Part shown: piece after piece, positions 32,220 to 33,351 of the stretch | Layout: each line of letters starts with the position of its first letter | Numbering within the stretch: the stretch's first letter is position 1 | The notes under the pieces: model-generated | The model's database searches: none | What the model was told of the DNA's origin: nothing | The model's input: the letters and a program-made list of their open reading frames with translations, nothing else | Source: a virus | Virus record (IMG/VR): IMGVR_UViG_3300042691_001220 | Coordinates: 1 to 33,351 of that record | Strand: one strand, 5' to 3' | DNA length: 33,351 nucleotides | Translations under genes and position numbers: made by a program

Positions 32220-32419
32220 TCCTCCTCCCTCCACTTTTCTGCCAGCATTGCATCAGCAATCTCGTAAGCGTGCCTCGCAAGACTGGATGGATAATTGCCA
32301 CCAGCAGAAAGCACTCCAGCTATCGCCTTGGCCGCGAAGTAATCGCGGAGCGTCATGCCTTCCTCCATCCAGTGCCCCGGTTTCGTCGGGAACGCTGGCC
32401 CACCTGTGGGTTTACTCAT
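32216..32419 (-). CDS. Small phage protein with MTLRDYFAAKA motif (67 aa)
   Basis: ATG at 32419 has AAGGGGG 6 nt upstream. An ATG 12 codons earlier has no such signal. The sequence starts SKPTGGPAFPTKPGHWMEEG, then MTLRDYFAAKAIAGVLSAGG and a helical, acidic end (ARHAYEIADAMLAEKW, EEE). The GMTLRDYFA(A)KA pattern is very common, from memory, in short phage and prophage proteins of unknown function. The stop overlaps the oxygenase start by 4 nt (ATGA), and its last Glu codons encode the oxygenase ribosome-binding site. Function unknown. Confidence 0.72.
   Translation of the reverse strand: MSKPTGGPAFPTKPGHWMEEGMTLRDYFAAKAIAGVLSAGGNYPSSLARHAYEIADAMLAEKWREEE
32220..32232 (-). promoter_or_regulatory. 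Strong ribosome-binding site embedded in the 67-aa gene's end
   Basis: On the - strand GGAGGGAGGAGGA precedes ATG at 32219. It also encodes the C-terminal Glu run of the upstream protein, so two signals share the same DNA. Confidence 0.7.
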
Positions 32420-32438
32420 GTGTTCCCCCTTGCGCGGA

Positions 32439-32717
32439 TTAAGTCTTTTGCCCACCGCATCGTATACCCCCCCACTTGAAGGCTACCCATCCCCTATCGT
32501 CGTCGGGCAATGGGGTGCTATCTGAATACTCAAACTCCCTCTCGTCGCCGTCCTGCCGCACGCAGAAGCCGCCCCTGTTTGTCTTCTGTATCTCTGCGTC
32601 ATACGGATTGCCGAACTCGTCGATTGCCCAGAAGATGTCGTTCATCGTCGGCGCAACTGCCAGCCCGACCCAGCCGCTACCGGGAAAGCGGAAGTAATAA
32701 GCCAGCACCCTACTCAT
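32439..32717 (-). CDS. Small phage protein of unknown function (92 aa)
   Basis: ATG at 32717 overlaps the upstream stop by 8 nt, with GGAGG 6 nt before it. The sequence is polar, with aromatic clusters: YYFRFPGSGWVGLAVAP, MNDIFWAIDEFGNPYDAEI, and DRGWVAFKWGG. Acidic loops (QDGDEREFEYSD, PLPDDD) are frequent. No membrane segment, Cys cluster or known catalytic motif. A single-domain beta-rich protein is likely. It is encoded in the tight run that leads to the oxygenase and polymerase, so early expression is expected. I do not recognise it. Confidence 0.68.
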   Translation of the reverse strand: MSRVLAYYFRFPGSGWVGLAVAPTMNDIFWAIDEFGNPYDAEIQKTNRGGFCVRQDGDEREFEYSDSTPLPDDDRGWVAFKWGGIRCGGQKT

Positions 32718-33186
32718 CGTGTTCCTCCAGCGGGGGCATCATTTGCGAGTAGTCAAAAAACTCGCCCATGCAGTCGGAAATGCTTATGAGTGGGCCTTCA
32801 AAGCGGACGACCCGGTTGTTGTAGGTGAACGCTTTTTGATGGACTTGCGCCTTGCCTTTCACCCAGTCCAGCCCCAGTCGGGTTATCCGCCATCTACCGC
32901 TGGACCGCTTCTTTGTGTCGTCGTTTTGTTGGCCCTCGATCAACCCCCACCACCGCAGGATGGTTAGCTGGCTGCTACGAAGAAGCCAGCGCGGGGCCAT
33001 TTCTGGGACATCCACCCATGAGCCATCGGCGGTATGACTCGCCAGCCAAGCGGCGGCGCGTGCCATCGTCTGGTTGATCGTGCGGCCATACACCTTGCCC
33101 CAGCGGTCGCAGCAGGGGCAATGCCCCCCGTTCGCCCCAATGGTCTCGGCCCAGTCCGTCCTAATTTCCTCTAAATAATTACTCAT
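32710..33186 (-). CDS. CPCC-motif protein of unknown function (158 aa)
   Basis: ATG at 33186 overlaps the upstream stop by 8 nt, with GAGGAG about 7 nt before it. Near the N-terminus H22-CPCC lies in GGHCPCCDRWGKVYGR, a possible metal-binding site. Helical segments follow (NQTMARAAAWLASHT, RWLLRSSQLTILRWWGLIEG), then KKRSSGRWRITRLGLDWVKG and a C-terminal acidic tail. The middle (WLLRSSQLTILRWWGLIE then GRWRITRLGLDWV) reads like a winged-helix fold with a basic wing. That would make it a small DNA-binding protein, but this is inference. Its start is coupled to the preceding coiled-coil gene. Confidence 0.68.
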   Translation of the reverse strand: MSNYLEEIRTDWAETIGANGGHCPCCDRWGKVYGRTINQTMARAAAWLASHTADGSWVDVPEMAPRWLLRSSQLTILRWWGLIEGQQNDDTKKRSSGRWRITRLGLDWVKGKAQVHQKAFTYNNRVVRFEGPLISISDCMGEFFDYSQMMPPLEEHDE

Positions 33187-33351
33187 GATTATGCTCCTCC
33201 AGTTCTTCCGCTAATTTATCCGCCTTCAGCCGCAGTTCGTTCAGCCGTTTTTTCTTGCGGCGCAACTCCTTCTTCTCCTTCTCGGTCAACTCCGGCGGCG
33301 GCTCGGTATCAGGCCGCGCCGGGGCATACACCGGCTGCTCACCGTCGAGGT
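33179..33351 (-). CDS. Coiled-coil protein, 5' end beyond the window (about 57 residues visible)
   Basis: The frame is open from the window edge to TAA at 33179-33181. The visible residues begin LDGEQPVYAPARPDTEPPPE and continue with a highly charged helix (LTEKEKKELRRKKKRLNELR, then LKADKLAEELEEHNHE). This is a classic Lys/Arg/Glu-rich coiled coil. The stop overlaps the next start by 8 nt, and the EELEEH codons supply its ribosome-binding site. Too short to appear as an independent gene in this window; the remainder lies to the right. Function unknown. Confidence 0.7.
   Translation of the reverse strand, partial: LDGEQPVYAPARPDTEPPPELTEKEKKELRRKKKRLNELRLKADKLAEELEEHNHE

Noticed and set aside
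1-33351. tRNA or rRNA genes, integrase or attachment sites
   Set aside because: I saw no cloverleaf with TTCRANNC-like arm, no rRNA signature and no recombinase gene, so no lysogeny claim is made; a tRNAscan run would settle the tRNAs.

Overview
The window reads as part of a tailed double-stranded DNA phage genome (Caudoviricetes), probably with podovirus-like architecture, from an environmental or metagenomic source. The grounds are a compact lysis cassette, tail and fibre proteins, a run of very large internal-virion-type proteins, and a converging replication module with a family A DNA polymerase. There are no cellular housekeeping genes, and I saw no rRNA, tRNA or CRISPR array. The terminase, portal and major capsid genes are not here and presumably lie to the left. 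The host cannot be fixed from the sequence; a Gram-negative, aquatic proteobacterium is a guess.

Left arm, + strand (1-22148). Two tail-fibre-like proteins (the first cut by the window edge) are followed by a conserved small protein and a lysis cassette: two small membrane proteins, a GH108-type muramidase and a further 56-aa membrane protein. Next come a conserved 653-aa virion protein (possibly P22 gp10-like), a small virion protein, and four large proteins of 1100, 370, 690 and 3219 aa that look like an internal/ejected virion set. The 3219-aa protein is a giant polyvalent-type protein. In order it carries a virion-like N-terminus, a coiled coil, a duplicated domain, a ParB-like domain, two or more recurrent phage polyvalent domains, a zincin-like metallopeptidase and a long helical C-terminus.

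Right arm, - strand (33351 down to 22233). This is one tightly packed unit, with many 1-8 nt overlaps, transcribed toward the centre. In transcription order: a cut coiled-coil protein, three small unknowns, a 2OG-Fe(II) oxygenase, DNA polymerase, a Cas4/RecB-type nuclease, an HNH nuclease, a Dam-type adenine methylase, a zinc-ribbon peptide, a SNF2-type helicase, a coiled-coil unknown, a Cys-cluster protein (possibly ssDNA-binding), a small HTH regulator and an archaeo-eukaryotic-type primase-helicase. The two arms converge on a hairpin terminator at 22152-22190. Its U-tract favours the - strand.

The most unusual content is the 9.66-kb giant gene. Two AT-rich domain blocks, one ParB-like and one a long polyvalent domain, sit inside otherwise GC-rich coding sequence. 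A near-identical 18-19 nt repeat encoding RESRA borders the first block on both sides and the second block at its downstream end. This suggests domain cassettes swapped by recombination at short linker repeats.
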